From the IMG/VR virus record IMGVR_UViG_3300031227_006127, positions 1 to 21,127 of that record: 21,127 nucleotides of DNA; one strand, written 5' to 3'. Under the pieces are notes generated by a model. That model saw only the letters and a program-made list of their open reading frames with translations, was not told where the DNA came from and ran no database searches. Below, piece after piece: positions 1 through 5,999 of this stretch. The position numbers and the translations under genes are program-made. This stretch comes from a virus. Numbering within the stretch: the first letter of the stretch is position 1; each line of letters opens with the position of its first letter.

Positions 1-49
1 CAGTAATATCAAATATTTCAGATAGTTCATTGCTGTCTGTTTCCTTCAT
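1..49 (-). CDS. Partial unknown CDS, N-terminal 16 codons
   Basis: A minus-strand reading frame opens at an ATG (positions 49-47) and runs off the left edge; the visible peptide is MKETDSNELSEIFDIT. A GAGGTG Shine-Dalgarno site lies at 60-55, five bases from the start, and a TATAAATA box lies at 73-66, so this looks like a true gene start. Too little is visible to assign a function. Confidence 0.6.
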   Translation of the reverse strand, partial: MKETDSNELSEIFDIT

Positions 50-65
50 TAATACACCTCTAAAT

Positions 66-73
66 TATTTATA
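66..73 (-). promoter_or_regulatory. TATAAATA box, T4-late-promoter-like
   Basis: TATAAATA reads on the minus strand 17 bases upstream of the ATG at 49. It matches the T4 late promoter consensus, which needs no -35 element and uses the sliding clamp as co-activator. The same octamer precedes other gene starts in this window (652-659, 8502-8509, 11469-11476). In such AT-rich DNA a single match is weak evidence. Confidence 0.45.
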
Positions 74-288
74 ACATATTGTGAAATACTAACATATATA
101 CGGTGAATTGTAAATACCAAATTAATTTATGCTCCAGGTTTACAATATTCGGCATCTGTGTTAAAATAAAGACCTTATCCACACAGAGAGAATATACCAT
201 TTTTACCAATACATAAGTTAGTATAATTATTTAGTATTTATTATGTGAAGAAAAGAATATGTTAGAATTTCATGGTTAGAATAAAAAA

Positions 289-396
289 TACCATGTATAA
301 TAATTACATATCACTTACAGTTCCCTGGTAAGGGTTACTTTTAGTATCATGTTCAAATACAATAAGTTTTTCGTGTATATTTAATTATACATGGTA
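289..396. repeat. Inverted repeat, 13-bp arms
   Basis: TACCATGTATAAT at 289-301 is exactly complementary to ATTATACATGGTA at 384-396, with 82 bases between the arms. It lies just beyond the 3' end of the DUF5320-like gene. A role as a protein-binding pair or an RNA end structure is possible; none is shown. Confidence 0.55.
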
Positions 397-406
397 AATT
401 TATGTT

Positions 407-622
407 TTAGATATTTTTCATGGCAGCTCTATTCATCCACCTACCTCTGCCCATGCCAAAATTTCTACCTGATGCTTGTCCTCTACCTAAACCTCCTTGA
501 CCACGACCAAGAATCTGACCCTGATCTGGTGTATTTGCTTGTGGTTGAACAGCACAATTACCTTGCTGTCTGCCTGTCATTGGACCCATTCCTTCTGGTC
601 CTGTTCCATTTTTAAATGGCAT
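407..622 (-). CDS. Small Gly-rich DUF5320-like protein
   Basis: The 71-residue product is rich in Gly, Gln and Arg. Its N-terminus carries NGTGPEGMGPMTGR followed by GNC, the signature of the small DUF5320 family (typically MPxxDGTGPxGxGPMTGRGxGxC) found in anaerobic bacteria and archaea. The rest is a GRGQGGLGRGQASGRNFGMG-type low-complexity tail. No enzymatic function is known for the family; in cellular genomes it often sits near iron-molybdenum-cofactor-type small proteins. The start at 622 is set by a near-perfect AAGGAGGTGA site at about 641-630, with a TATAAATA box at 659-652. It stands alone on the minus strand, divergent from the gene at 740. Presence in a phage is unusual. Confidence 0.75.
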   Translation of the reverse strand: MPFKNGTGPEGMGPMTGRQQGNCAVQPQANTPDQGQILGRGQGGLGRGQASGRNFGMGRGRWMNRAAMKNI

Positions 623-651
623 ATATTTTCACCTCCTTATTCTGTCACCTC

Positions 652-659
652 TATTTATA
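652..659 (-). promoter_or_regulatory. TATAAATA box upstream of the DUF5320-like gene
   Basis: TATAAATA on the minus strand lies 30 bases upstream of the ATG at 622 and upstream of the AAGGAGGTGA ribosome-binding site. The position fits a T4-type late promoter. Confidence 0.5.
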
Positions 660-686
660 TCAAATCTAGTATTGATGTAAAAATAG

Positions 687-715
687 TTGACTTTATTTAA
701 TGGTAATGTTATATT
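687..715 (+). promoter_or_regulatory. Sigma70-type promoter
   Basis: TTGACT (687-692), a 17-base spacer and TATATT (710-715) lie just upstream of the gene at 740. The leader TTTGAAAGTGAGGTA that follows is repeated behind the promoter at 1194-1222, so the two form a duplicated promoter/ribosome-binding module. Confidence 0.75.
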
Positions 716-739
716 GCTTTTGAAAGTGAGGTAAATAAT

Positions 740-973
740 ATGATGATAGAAACGAGAATTGTAAAAAGAACACAAATCAACGGTATAGTAAGTTTCTTTA
801 TTCAAAAAAAGAAAAATTCATGGTTTAATTGGTCGTGGGTTGATGCCTCATTGGATCGTGCGGATGAATTCGGTAAAGACGGGTTTGAGTCATTATCAGA
901 TGCTAAATTATATCTGCATTTATTTGATGGAACAACAGATAAAGATGAAGTTGTATATGTCAAAAATGATTGA
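740..973 (+). CDS. Hypothetical small protein (77 aa)
   Basis: The product is a soluble, charged 77-residue protein, with aromatic residues (SWFNWSWVDASLDRADEFGKD) in the middle and an acidic C-terminus. No family was recognised. Two adjacent ATG codons (740, 743) follow the GTGAGGTA Shine-Dalgarno; either could start translation. It sits behind a strong promoter at 687-715 and just before a second small gene at 993 with a similar GTGAGGTAATAAT leader, so both are probably early-transcribed accessory genes. Confidence 0.65.
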   Translation: MMIETRIVKRTQINGIVSFFIQKKKNSWFNWSWVDASLDRADEFGKDGFESLSDAKLYLHLFDGTTDKDEVVYVKND

Positions 974-992
974 TGTAAGGTGAGGTAATAAT

Positions 993-1144
993 ATGATAGT
1001 TCGGGTTATTAAATTTGGAGATAAAACTGATGTATTTATCGGTGGTTGGCCTTTGAAGTAATCAGTTGCTACGATCGCGGTTGCTCTTGGAATCGCAAAA
1101 ACGATGGGCAGAAAGAATTGAATGTTGTGACTTTTTCTTGGTAA
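993..1144 (+). pseudogene. Small gene apparently split by a -1 frameshift
   Basis: An ATG at 993 with a good AAGGTGAGGT site opens a 22-codon frame (MIVRVIKFGDKTDVFIGGWPLK) that stops at 1059-1061. In the -1 frame an open stretch continues from about 1052 to a TAA at 1142-1144 and reads like ordinary protein (FEVISCYDRGCSWN...NVVTFSW). Joining the two gives a protein of about 50 residues. The junction (CCTTTGAAG) is not a classic slippery heptamer, so an indel or a sequencing error is more likely than programmed frameshifting. A genuine 22-residue peptide is the alternative. Confidence 0.4.
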
Positions 1145-1172
1145 AGGAAAAACATCAACAAGAACAATTGCG

Positions 1173-1193
1173 GTAAAATAAGTTTTATTTTAC
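1173..1193. promoter_or_regulatory. Perfect inverted repeat abutting a -35 box
   Basis: GTAAAATAA-GTT-TTATTTTAC is a perfect 9-bp inverted repeat with a 3-base loop. It ends one base before the TTGACA at 1194. It could be an operator for the promoter at 1194-1222, or an AT-only hairpin ending transcription from the upstream genes. Confidence 0.4.
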
Positions 1194-1222
1194 TTGACAG
1201 GTAAGTGAATATTTGTTATATT
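1194..1222 (+). promoter_or_regulatory. Strong sigma70-type promoter
   Basis: TTGACA (1194-1199), a 17-base spacer and TATATT (1217-1222), followed by the leader TTTGAAAGTGAGGTA and the ATG at 1246. The -35 box matches consensus and the -10 box is close to it. Confidence 0.8.
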
Positions 1223-1245
1223 GTATTTGAAAGTGAGGTAGAAAG

Positions 1246-2424
1246 ATGTCTGACACATATACAATTCCTTTGGTAAATAAGAGTCTCGCACTTAGGGGAA
1301 TTAATAAAATCAACAAGAAAGCCAAGGTGCTGAATGTTGAAGGTATCAAGTATTTCATATCAGATGTTTACAAAAAACTATATCCAGTATTCGTTCCTGA
1401 ACTAGATGGTTTCAAAGAAATCGAGGTTGAAGTCGTTGATTTTGTTCTTGAATCAACCGTGGTATCACTCAAAGGTTGGAGTTTTCTGGCCGTCATTGAG
1501 TCCACTCCTAATGGTAACATTGTTCTTAAAATCCGGGATGATGTTGAAATTCCTAAAAGATACAGTGTTCCTAATACGTTCTGTGAGCATTGCAAAACAA
1601 ATCGCAGGAGAAAAAAACTGTTTCTGGTATATAATGAAGGCACCAAGGAAACAATTCAGGTCGGAAGTACTTGTATTCGCAACTACTTAGGATTTGACGC
1701 ATCATATCTTATGTACCACGCTGAAATTCTTGAAAAATTCATGAATGGTTCCTATGATGATGACGAAGCAAGACAAAAGAGGTGTGAGCCTATCATAAAC
1801 CTCGATGTGTTTTTGTCCTATGTAATCAGTGACATAACACTATATAGATATGTATCGGCTAAAATGGCACGTGAGAGTGATGACCTTTCAGCAACAGGAC
1901 ATTCTGTTTTCTCTGACTATTTTGACATTAAAACCAAGGACATGGAAGATAATATGAGAACAAAATACATGAACGAAATCAAAAAGATTCGTGAGTGGGT
2001 AGAAACACTTGATTTGAATAACGATTATTACCGTAATGTTTCAATAGCCGTTAAGAATGACTATGTTACATGGAAATCATCTAACCTTGTGGCCTCTGTT
2101 GTTATGTCATACAGAAAATCACTTGAAGATAAGAAGGTGAGAGAAAAACGGCCTATCTCTGAGTACTTTGGTGAGGTCAAGGAAAGGGTTGAGGTTAATA
2201 TGACACTGGAAGCAGTATTCGAGTTTGACAGTACCTTTGGTGTTGTGTCCATGCATAAATTCAGAACATTGGATGGTAATGTAGCCATGTGGACCACGGG
2301 TACCGGAGCTTTTACCTTGGGCAATTACACAGGAAAAGCCACGATAAAAGAACATAAGGATTACAAAGGAACAAAACAAACAATATTAACACGTTGTAAA
2401 ATAAAAAGAATATGGGAGGACTAA
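1246..2424 (+). CDS. Probable nucleic-acid-binding protein with Cys cluster
   Basis: The 392-residue protein has a central zinc-finger-like segment, residues 110-149, with FCEHC (C113, C116), a run of Arg/Lys (NRRRKK) and a second knuckle VGSTC (C143) before a hydrophobic patch. This C-x2-C ... G-x2-C arrangement recurs in phage and plasmid proteins of unknown biochemical role; only three ligands are obvious. The C-terminal 80 residues (EAVFEFDSTFGVVSMHKF ... YKGTKQTILTRCKI) are beta-rich and look like an OB-type fold, which would fit single-stranded nucleic acid binding; this is inference. It follows a strong promoter and GTGAGGT site. It leads the operon that continues into the gene at 2426, one base after its stop codon. 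Confidence 0.6.
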   Translation: MSDTYTIPLVNKSLALRGINKINKKAKVLNVEGIKYFISDVYKKLYPVFVPELDGFKEIEVEVVDFVLESTVVSLKGWSFLAVIESTPNGNIVLKIRDDVEIPKRYSVPNTFCEHCKTNRRRKKLFLVYNEGTKETIQVGSTCIRNYLGFDASYLMYHAEILEKFMNGSYDDDEARQKRCEPIINLDVFLSYVISDITLYRYVSAKMARESDDLSATGHSVFSDYFDIKTKDMEDNMRTKYMNEIKKIREWVETLDLNNDYYRNVSIAVKNDYVTWKSSNLVASVVMSYRKSLEDKKVREKRPISEYFGEVKERVEVNMTLEAVFEFDSTFGVVSMHKFRTLDGNVAMWTTGTGAFTLGNYTGKATIKEHKDYKGTKQTILTRCKIKRIWED

Positions 2425-2425
2425 A

Positions 2426-2680
2426 ATGAAGATAAAAAACTTAATTGAAACGTGTGGTGCATGTCCTTCTCAATGGGAAGCTAACACATTGGACGGCAGG
2501 GGTGTGTATGTTCGTTATAGGTGGGGGTATTTAAGTATCAGTATTTCAACAGAGCCAGGTCAATGTGGCGTAAATGGTCCGGAGGTTTATGGTTGTCAAA
2601 TTGGTGAGGGATTTGATGGTGTTATATCATGGAGTGAAGTTGCTCCTATAATAGAAGGTCTTAATATTAACTTGTTATAA
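2426..2680 (+). CDS. Conserved phage hypothetical protein (84 aa)
   Basis: The N-terminal half carries CGACPSQWEANTLDGRGVYV followed by RYRWGYLSI. I recognise this CPSQWEG-type motif from small uncharacterised phage proteins. The rest is Gly-rich and beta-like, ending in a short helix. It starts right after the previous stop, with GGAGG at about 2414-2418 as ribosome-binding site, so it is translationally linked to the upstream gene. Function unknown. Confidence 0.7.
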   Translation: MKIKNLIETCGACPSQWEANTLDGRGVYVRYRWGYLSISISTEPGQCGVNGPEVYGCQIGEGFDGVISWSEVAPIIEGLNINLL

Positions 2681-2704
2681 AAAAATACAGAAGGGGGAAT
2701 AAAA

Positions 2705-2845
2705 ATGAAGACAGTAATTAATGCGGGTGGTACAATGAAACGGGTAAGTAACAAGAAAGCCATGGATATTGTGGACAATGAGACATGGACATACTGCTCC
2801 AAGAGAGAATGGAAAGAGTCAGTAAGAACAAAAAAGTCAAAATAG
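2705..2845 (+). CDS. Hypothetical small protein (46 aa)
   Basis: An ATG at 2705, preceded by GAAGGGGGAATAAAA, opens a 46-residue frame: MKTVINAGGTMKRVSNKKAM, then a stretch with a YCSKREWKES motif and a basic tail. The pattern (Ser-x-Lys/Glu-x-Ala-x2-hydrophobic ... Trp-x-Tyr-Cys-x-Lys-x2-Trp-Lys) resembles short phage proteins of unknown function. The good ribosome-binding site and position in the operon support a real gene. Confidence 0.6.
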   Translation: MKTVINAGGTMKRVSNKKAMDIVDNETWTYCSKREWKESVRTKKSK

Positions 2846-2876
2846 ACAGTAACTAACATTATATTTGCTGTCCATA

Positions 2877-2905
2877 TTTACAATTACAAGTATGTATATT
2901 ATAAT
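2877..2905 (+). promoter_or_regulatory. Sigma70-type promoter for the HU/clamp-loader operon
   Basis: TTTACA (2877-2882), a 17-base spacer and a consensus TATAAT (2900-2905) lie 32 bases upstream of the HU-like gene. The HU gene has a strong AGGAGG site. Confidence 0.75.
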
Positions 2906-2937
2906 AAACAAAACTAATGAAATAGGAGGAAAACAGA

Positions 2938-3213
2938 ATGAACAAAACAGATTTAGTAAATGAGGTCGCGTCATCTATTGATATGACTAAAAGTGATGCT
3001 AGTATAGTAGTATCCACTATGGTTGATTCCATGATAGATGGACTATTGGAAACGGGTAAGTTAGCGCTTTCTGGTCTCGGCACATTTTCGGTGGTTACAC
3101 GTAATGCAAGAGTCGCCAGAAATCCGCAGACCGGTGAACCAGTTGATGTTCCGGCAAAAAGGGTTGTAAAGTTCAAAATATCATCAAAACTCAAAGAAGC
3201 ATTGAACAGTTAA
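2938..3213 (+). CDS. HU/IHF-family DNA-binding protein
   Basis: The 91-residue length and sequence match the HU/IHF family, histone-like dimers that bend DNA. The N-terminal part forms the two dimerisation helices. It is followed by GLGTFSVVTRNARVARNPQT (residues about 46-65), the GxFxVxxRxxRxxRNPxTG signature of the DNA-binding beta arm, then GEPVDVPAKRVVKFKIS and a C-terminal helix (LKEALNS). No domain is missing. It starts the operon that continues into the clamp-loader genes, so it may assist replication or nucleoid packaging. Phage HU homologues are known. Confidence 0.95.
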   Translation: MNKTDLVNEVASSIDMTKSDASIVVSTMVDSMIDGLLETGKLALSGLGTFSVVTRNARVARNPQTGEPVDVPAKRVVKFKISSKLKEALNS

Positions 3214-3226
3214 AAGGAGTGATAAA

Positions 3227-4126
3227 TTGATAACTGATATATGGACGTTTAAGCATGCTCCTGATAAGTTGGAGGACATGATTCTTAATGATACTGTTAG
3301 GACTAAATTCACCAAAATTATCAAGGAACTGCCCAATCTACTTATATATTCAACACCGGGACAAGGTAAAGGAACCTTTGTTGATATTCTCCTTAAAGAG
3401 ACCGGATTGGACTATATGAAAGTTAATGCATCTGATGAAACAGGTATTGATAACCTAAGAACAAAGGTTAAAGGGTTCGCAACATCAATGGGTTCAACAG
3501 ATAAAAAAATTGTGGTATTGAATGAAGCGGATGCTCTATCAATGGGACAGTCCGGTGCACAGAAAATGTTAAGGCAGTTGATGGAAGATGTGCAGGGTAT
3601 AACAAGGTTTATACTACTGGCTAACTATGAACATTTGATAATACCAGAAATAAAATCAAGATGTCAAGTAATTGAGATATCTAATCCACCTGCAAAGGCT
3701 ATATTTTTACATTGTATGAAAATGCTTGCCAAAGAAGGGGTTGAGGTGCGAAATAAATCGGCAATCGTTAGTACTATTAAGAACTTATATCCTGATATTC
3801 GTAAGATAATCAATACTATACAGCTTAACACTGTTGATGGTGTTATTGATTCTATTGAAGTTGAGAAGGTCAATGGCGTATTTACTATAATAAAGGATTC
3901 AATATTGAAAGGTGATGTTGATGAAATAAGAAAAACATTAAGAAGTAACTCTATTGATTACGTTGAGTTATACAGGTATCTATATGAAAACTGTGATGGA
4001 TTCAAGTCACCAGGAGACGTTATCATTAATGTTGGTGAATATATTTACCGGGATTCTATTGTCGCAATCAAAGAAATAAATTTCATGGCAATGGTTATTA
4101 AATGTCTGAAAAATGGGTACATATAA
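3227..4126 (+). CDS. 44: Clamp-loader large subunit (T4 gp44-like AAA+ ATPase)
   Basis: This 299-residue AAA+ ATPase should load the sliding clamp onto primer-template junctions. Visible motifs are Walker A TPGQGKGT (43-50), Walker B VVLNEAD (96-102, with Asn in place of the usual first Asp, a variant seen in some RFC subunits), sensor-1 Asn in LLANYE (about 133) and the SRC arginine-finger motif (144-146). The opening WTFKHAPDKLEDMILND is typical of RFC/gp44 N-termini. Translation starts at a TTG (3227) with AAAGGAG seven bases upstream. The stop overlaps the next gene (gp62-like) in a TAATG junction, and the sliding clamp follows two genes later, so the loader and clamp genes are clustered as in T4. 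Confidence 0.92.
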   Translation: MITDIWTFKHAPDKLEDMILNDTVRTKFTKIIKELPNLLIYSTPGQGKGTFVDILLKETGLDYMKVNASDETGIDNLRTKVKGFATSMGSTDKKIVVLNEADALSMGQSGAQKMLRQLMEDVQGITRFILLANYEHLIIPEIKSRCQVIEISNPPAKAIFLHCMKMLAKEGVEVRNKSAIVSTIKNLYPDIRKIINTIQLNTVDGVIDSIEVEKVNGVFTIIKDSILKGDVDEIRKTLRSNSIDYVELYRYLYENCDGFKSPGDVIINVGEYIYRDSIVAIKEINFMAMVIKCLKNGYI

Positions 4127-4473
4127 TGGCAGAGAAACCAGTTAATATATTCACATTCTTAAATCAGATTTATTATAAGAAATATGACTGTGATTATGAC
4201 CCTAAAGCGGCCAGTATATACATGTTAGCTTTATGGTTATCACATGACAGTAAACTCATTGAAATGGTTAATAGTATTAATGAGTCTATATTCAGATTAC
4301 CGCCAAAGGCCATATATGACTATTTCTTTAACAAGGTTCCGAAGGGTAAGAGATATATTAAGTGGATAAAGAAAGACAAGGAAGATATTAAAAAGGATAA
4401 AGTTATTAAAGAGTTGATGCAAGAAAAGGATATATCGAAAAGGGAAGCAATGATATATATAAAAATGATATAG
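4126..4473 (+). CDS. 62: Clamp-loader small subunit (T4 gp62-like)
   Basis: The 115-residue product matches the diagnostic core of T4 gp62: IYDYFFNKVPKGKRYIKWIK (about residues 82-101) corresponds to the gp62 segment ending VPRGKRYGKWAK, and the C-terminal ISKREAMIYIKMI resembles the gp62 stretch that follows. It is shorter than T4 gp62 (187 aa), lacking the C-terminal region. The start at 4126 forms a TAATG overlap with the gp44-like gene, suggesting translational coupling; an in-frame ATG at 4102 is an alternative. It would be the non-catalytic subunit of the loader complex. Confidence 0.75.
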   Translation: MAEKPVNIFTFLNQIYYKKYDCDYDPKAASIYMLALWLSHDSKLIEMVNSINESIFRLPPKAIYDYFFNKVPKGKRYIKWIKKDKEDIKKDKVIKELMQEKDISKREAMIYIKMI

Positions 4474-4482
4474 GAGAGTATT

Positions 4483-4725
4483 ATGAATAACACTGTAAAA
4501 TATATAGGTGAAAAAACAGATACTTCCACTGATAAGTTTGAAAAGGAATTGGAGGAATTATTAAATTCGCATAGTATTGAAAATTTATGTGATATGCCTG
4601 ATTTTTTACTGGCTAAAATGATTATAGGTTTTATCAAAGGTGTTGGAGGACCGATAAAGAAAACATTGGACTGGTATGGTGTTGATTCTGTTTGTCATCC
4701 GAAAAATATGACAATTGACGTGTAA
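4483..4725 (+). CDS. Small conserved phage protein, ENxxxxPDFxLA motif
   Basis: The 80-residue protein contains SIENLCDMPDFLLAKMIIGF, which matches the motif ENxSxTPDFILAxYL found in a widespread family of small phage proteins of unknown function. A WYG follows (DWYGVDSV), as in that family. It lies between the clamp-loader and clamp genes with a GGAGAG site before the ATG. Its recurring place among phage early genes suggests an accessory early role, but no activity is established. Confidence 0.75.
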   Translation: MNNTVKYIGEKTDTSTDKFEKELEELLNSHSIENLCDMPDFLLAKMIIGFIKGVGGPIKKTLDWYGVDSVCHPKNMTIDV

Positions 4726-4734
4726 TTGTTTTTT
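4711..4734 (+). terminator. Weak AT-rich intrinsic terminator candidate
   Basis: ACAATT (4711-4716) pairs with AATTGT (4724-4729) across a 7-base loop and is followed by a T run to 4734. The hairpin overlaps the stop codon of the preceding gene and the T run overlaps the -35 box of the clamp promoter. The stem has only one G-C pair, so efficiency would be low. Confidence 0.35.
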
Positions 4735-4761
4735 ACATTGTCTAGTAAAATGTGTTATAGT
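4732..4761 (+). promoter_or_regulatory. Promoter for the sliding clamp gene
   Basis: TTTACA (4732-4737), an 18-base spacer and TATAGT (4756-4761) precede the clamp start at 4787. A separate promoter would let the clamp be made in excess over its loader. Confidence 0.6.
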
Positions 4762-4786
4762 AAGTAAAAATAAACGAGGATAAAAT

Positions 4787-5539
4787 ATGATACTTAATGT
4801 TGATAAGTTTGAAGATGTTATAAAAAAGGCTACATTGAATTTTACTCTGGAAACCGTCCAGTTGAATTTTAATAAGGATAAGGTTACAACCAAAATATTC
4901 AATTCATCTGAGGACGCCATTGTGTTCCTTAATATTGATAATGATATTGTACCTATCACATCTGAGCATGATGAATTGCAGTTTAATTTCATTGAGCCTA
5001 ACAATACAGTAATTCCTTATTTGTCGCTAATAGACAGTGAGCAGGCTGATATTGAAATCAAGAAGGAAAAGGTTATACTTAAATCGGATAATCAGAGGTC
5101 AAATATATTCTTCTGTTCACCGATAATAGTTAAAGTATTCAATCGTGATGATGTTAAACCCGGTATAGAATACTTTACAAAATTGGCGATTGATGATAAT
5201 TTTGTCAATGGATTTAATAAGATAAAGAAAATCGGGTCACGTTTTGGTAAAATATACATCACAGTGAAGGATAACACGCTATATATGGAAACAATGGATA
5301 AAACCAATAGAAGCTCAAATGGTTTTAGCTTTAATATGGGTAATATAGAAATGTCGGACTTATCCATGTGTTTTAATTACAAAAACATTATTAATCTGAT
5401 GAATGTATTAGCAATAACAGATATAGATAATTTTCATATTAACCTAGCGTATATTGAAGCGCAGGGTCTTGGTATGATGTATGTAACTAATAGTGATGAA
5501 TCAGAAAAATATTATTTGATGTCAAAATCGGATTTATAG
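4787..5539 (+). CDS. 45: Sliding clamp (PCNA/T4 gp45-like)
   Basis: The 250-residue product has the size and alternating beta/helix pattern of the PCNA/gp45 processivity clamp, which encircles DNA as a trimer and tethers the polymerase. The N-terminal half (FEDVIKKATLNFTLETVQLNFNKD...) and C-terminal half (KIKKIGSRFGKIYITVKDNT ... NYKNIINLMNVLAITDID) each look like one clamp repeat. Sequence similarity by eye is modest, as is usual for phage clamps, but the place just downstream of the gp44/gp62-like loader genes makes the call strong. It has its own promoter and a GAGGATAAA ribosome-binding site. In T4 the clamp also activates late transcription, relevant to the TATAAATA boxes here. Confidence 0.85.
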   Translation: MILNVDKFEDVIKKATLNFTLETVQLNFNKDKVTTKIFNSSEDAIVFLNIDNDIVPITSEHDELQFNFIEPNNTVIPYLSLIDSEQADIEIKKEKVILKSDNQRSNIFFCSPIIVKVFNRDDVKPGIEYFTKLAIDDNFVNGFNKIKKIGSRFGKIYITVKDNTLYMETMDKTNRSSNGFSFNMGNIEMSDLSMCFNYKNIINLMNVLAITDIDNFHINLAYIEAQGLGMMYVTNSDESEKYYLMSKSDL

Positions 5540-5549
5540 AAAATAAATG

Positions 5550-5578
5550 TTGACATTGGATGGCGGTAGTGTTAATAT
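5550..5578 (+). promoter_or_regulatory. Distal promoter (P1) of the Ubl gene
   Basis: TTGACA (5550-5555), a 17-base spacer and TAATAT (5573-5578). The -35 is consensus and the -10 nearly so. It gives a leader of about 115 bases that includes the TGAG repeat. Confidence 0.75.
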
Positions 5579-5586
5579 GTAGTCAT

Positions 5587-5606
5587 TGAGTGAGTGAGTG
5601 AGTGAG
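5587..5606 (+). repeat. (TGAG)5 tetranucleotide repeat
   Basis: Five perfect TGAG units in tandem, followed by TGAA, lie between the two Ubl promoters, just downstream of the predicted P1 start site. The tract is not in a gene. Length change by slippage could alter leader structure or promoter spacing. Confidence 0.9.
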
Positions 5607-5643
5607 TGAAGTGGTTAATTAGAACGAGTAAGAAAAATAGTTC

Positions 5644-5671
5644 TTGACATTAACCGATATTATGTTAGTAT
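5644..5671 (+). promoter_or_regulatory. Proximal promoter (P2) of the Ubl gene
   Basis: TTGACA (5644-5649), a 16-base spacer and TAGTAT (5666-5671) lie 28 bases upstream of the Ubl start. A strong AAAAGGAGG site follows. Confidence 0.7.
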
Positions 5672-5699
5672 GAAGTTAAATTAAAAAGGAGGAAGTATC

Positions 5700-5969
5700 A
5701 TGGAAGAAACATGGAACGGCAGTGATGTCTGGGGAGCGGATGAAAGCGAAGGTAGCAATCCTACAATTCGTGTAAACGGTGAGAATATGGACCTTGATGT
5801 AGGTGATAATTTCAAGGACGTAATCAAGGAAGCATCACTTGAGGCTGGATTCGGCAAATTCAGAGTTATCCTTGACGGTGAGGAAATTCTACCCAGTCAA
5901 GCACCTGAGCTTGTTGAGGCTGGTATGAGGATTGAGGTTCTGCCCTACGATGTACCGGGCGCAGAATAA
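5700..5969 (+). CDS. Ubiquitin-like beta-grasp protein (Ubl)
   Basis: The 89-residue product has an acidic, flexible N-terminal tail (residues 1-20, including SDVWGADESEGS) and a compact beta-grasp-like core (21-82): strand TIRVNGENMDL, helix NFKDVIKEASLEAG, strand FRVILDGEEI, a loop, and the last strand MRIEVLPYDV. It ends in VPGAE, so there is no di-Gly; exposing Gly87 would need removal of two residues, a step the linked JAB peptidase could do (inference). Size and neighbours match PRTRC protein C and other prokaryotic Ubl modifiers. It has two promoters, a near-ideal AAGGAGG site and a strong terminator behind it, so it is probably made in excess of the E2/E1/JAB proteins. By eye it is richer in G+C than its neighbours. 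The fold assignment rests on pattern and context; a ThiS/MoaD-type sulfur carrier is the main alternative. Confidence 0.8.
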   Translation: MEETWNGSDVWGADESEGSNPTIRVNGENMDLDVGDNFKDVIKEASLEAGFGKFRVILDGEEILPSQAPELVEAGMRIEVLPYDVPGAE

Positions 5970-5999
5970 CCAATCTAATATCAAGTAATTACAATAGAA

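Larger units (their letters stand above)
50..406. other. Intergenic stretch without a gene
   Basis: No convincing coding frame is seen on either strand in this AT-rich stretch. It holds the leader and TATAAATA box of the leftward partial gene, a 13-bp inverted repeat (289-301 and 384-396), and a small CCCT-GGTA-AGGG hairpin at about 323-334 followed by a short T run, which could be a weak terminator for plus-strand transcription. No tRNA-like fold was recognised. Confidence 0.5.

Noticed and set aside
50-406. A tRNA or other structured RNA gene in the left gene-free stretch
   Set aside because: No cloverleaf, T-loop or CCA-like end could be recognised by eye on either strand.
391-700. Plus-strand reading frames at 391-615 and 497-700
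   Set aside because: They lie opposite the well-supported DUF5320-like gene, lack ribosome-binding sites and have no protein-like pattern.
5587-5610. A CRISPR or iteron array
   Set aside because: The repeat unit is four bases with no spacers, so it is only a microsatellite.
5700-5969. ThiS/MoaD sulfur carrier with a ThiF-type partner for thiamine or molybdopterin synthesis
   Set aside because: No thiamine or molybdopterin genes are nearby, the C-terminal Gly-Gly is missing, the E1 lacks the CxxC zinc pairs of ThiF/MoeB, and an E2-like gene is linked.
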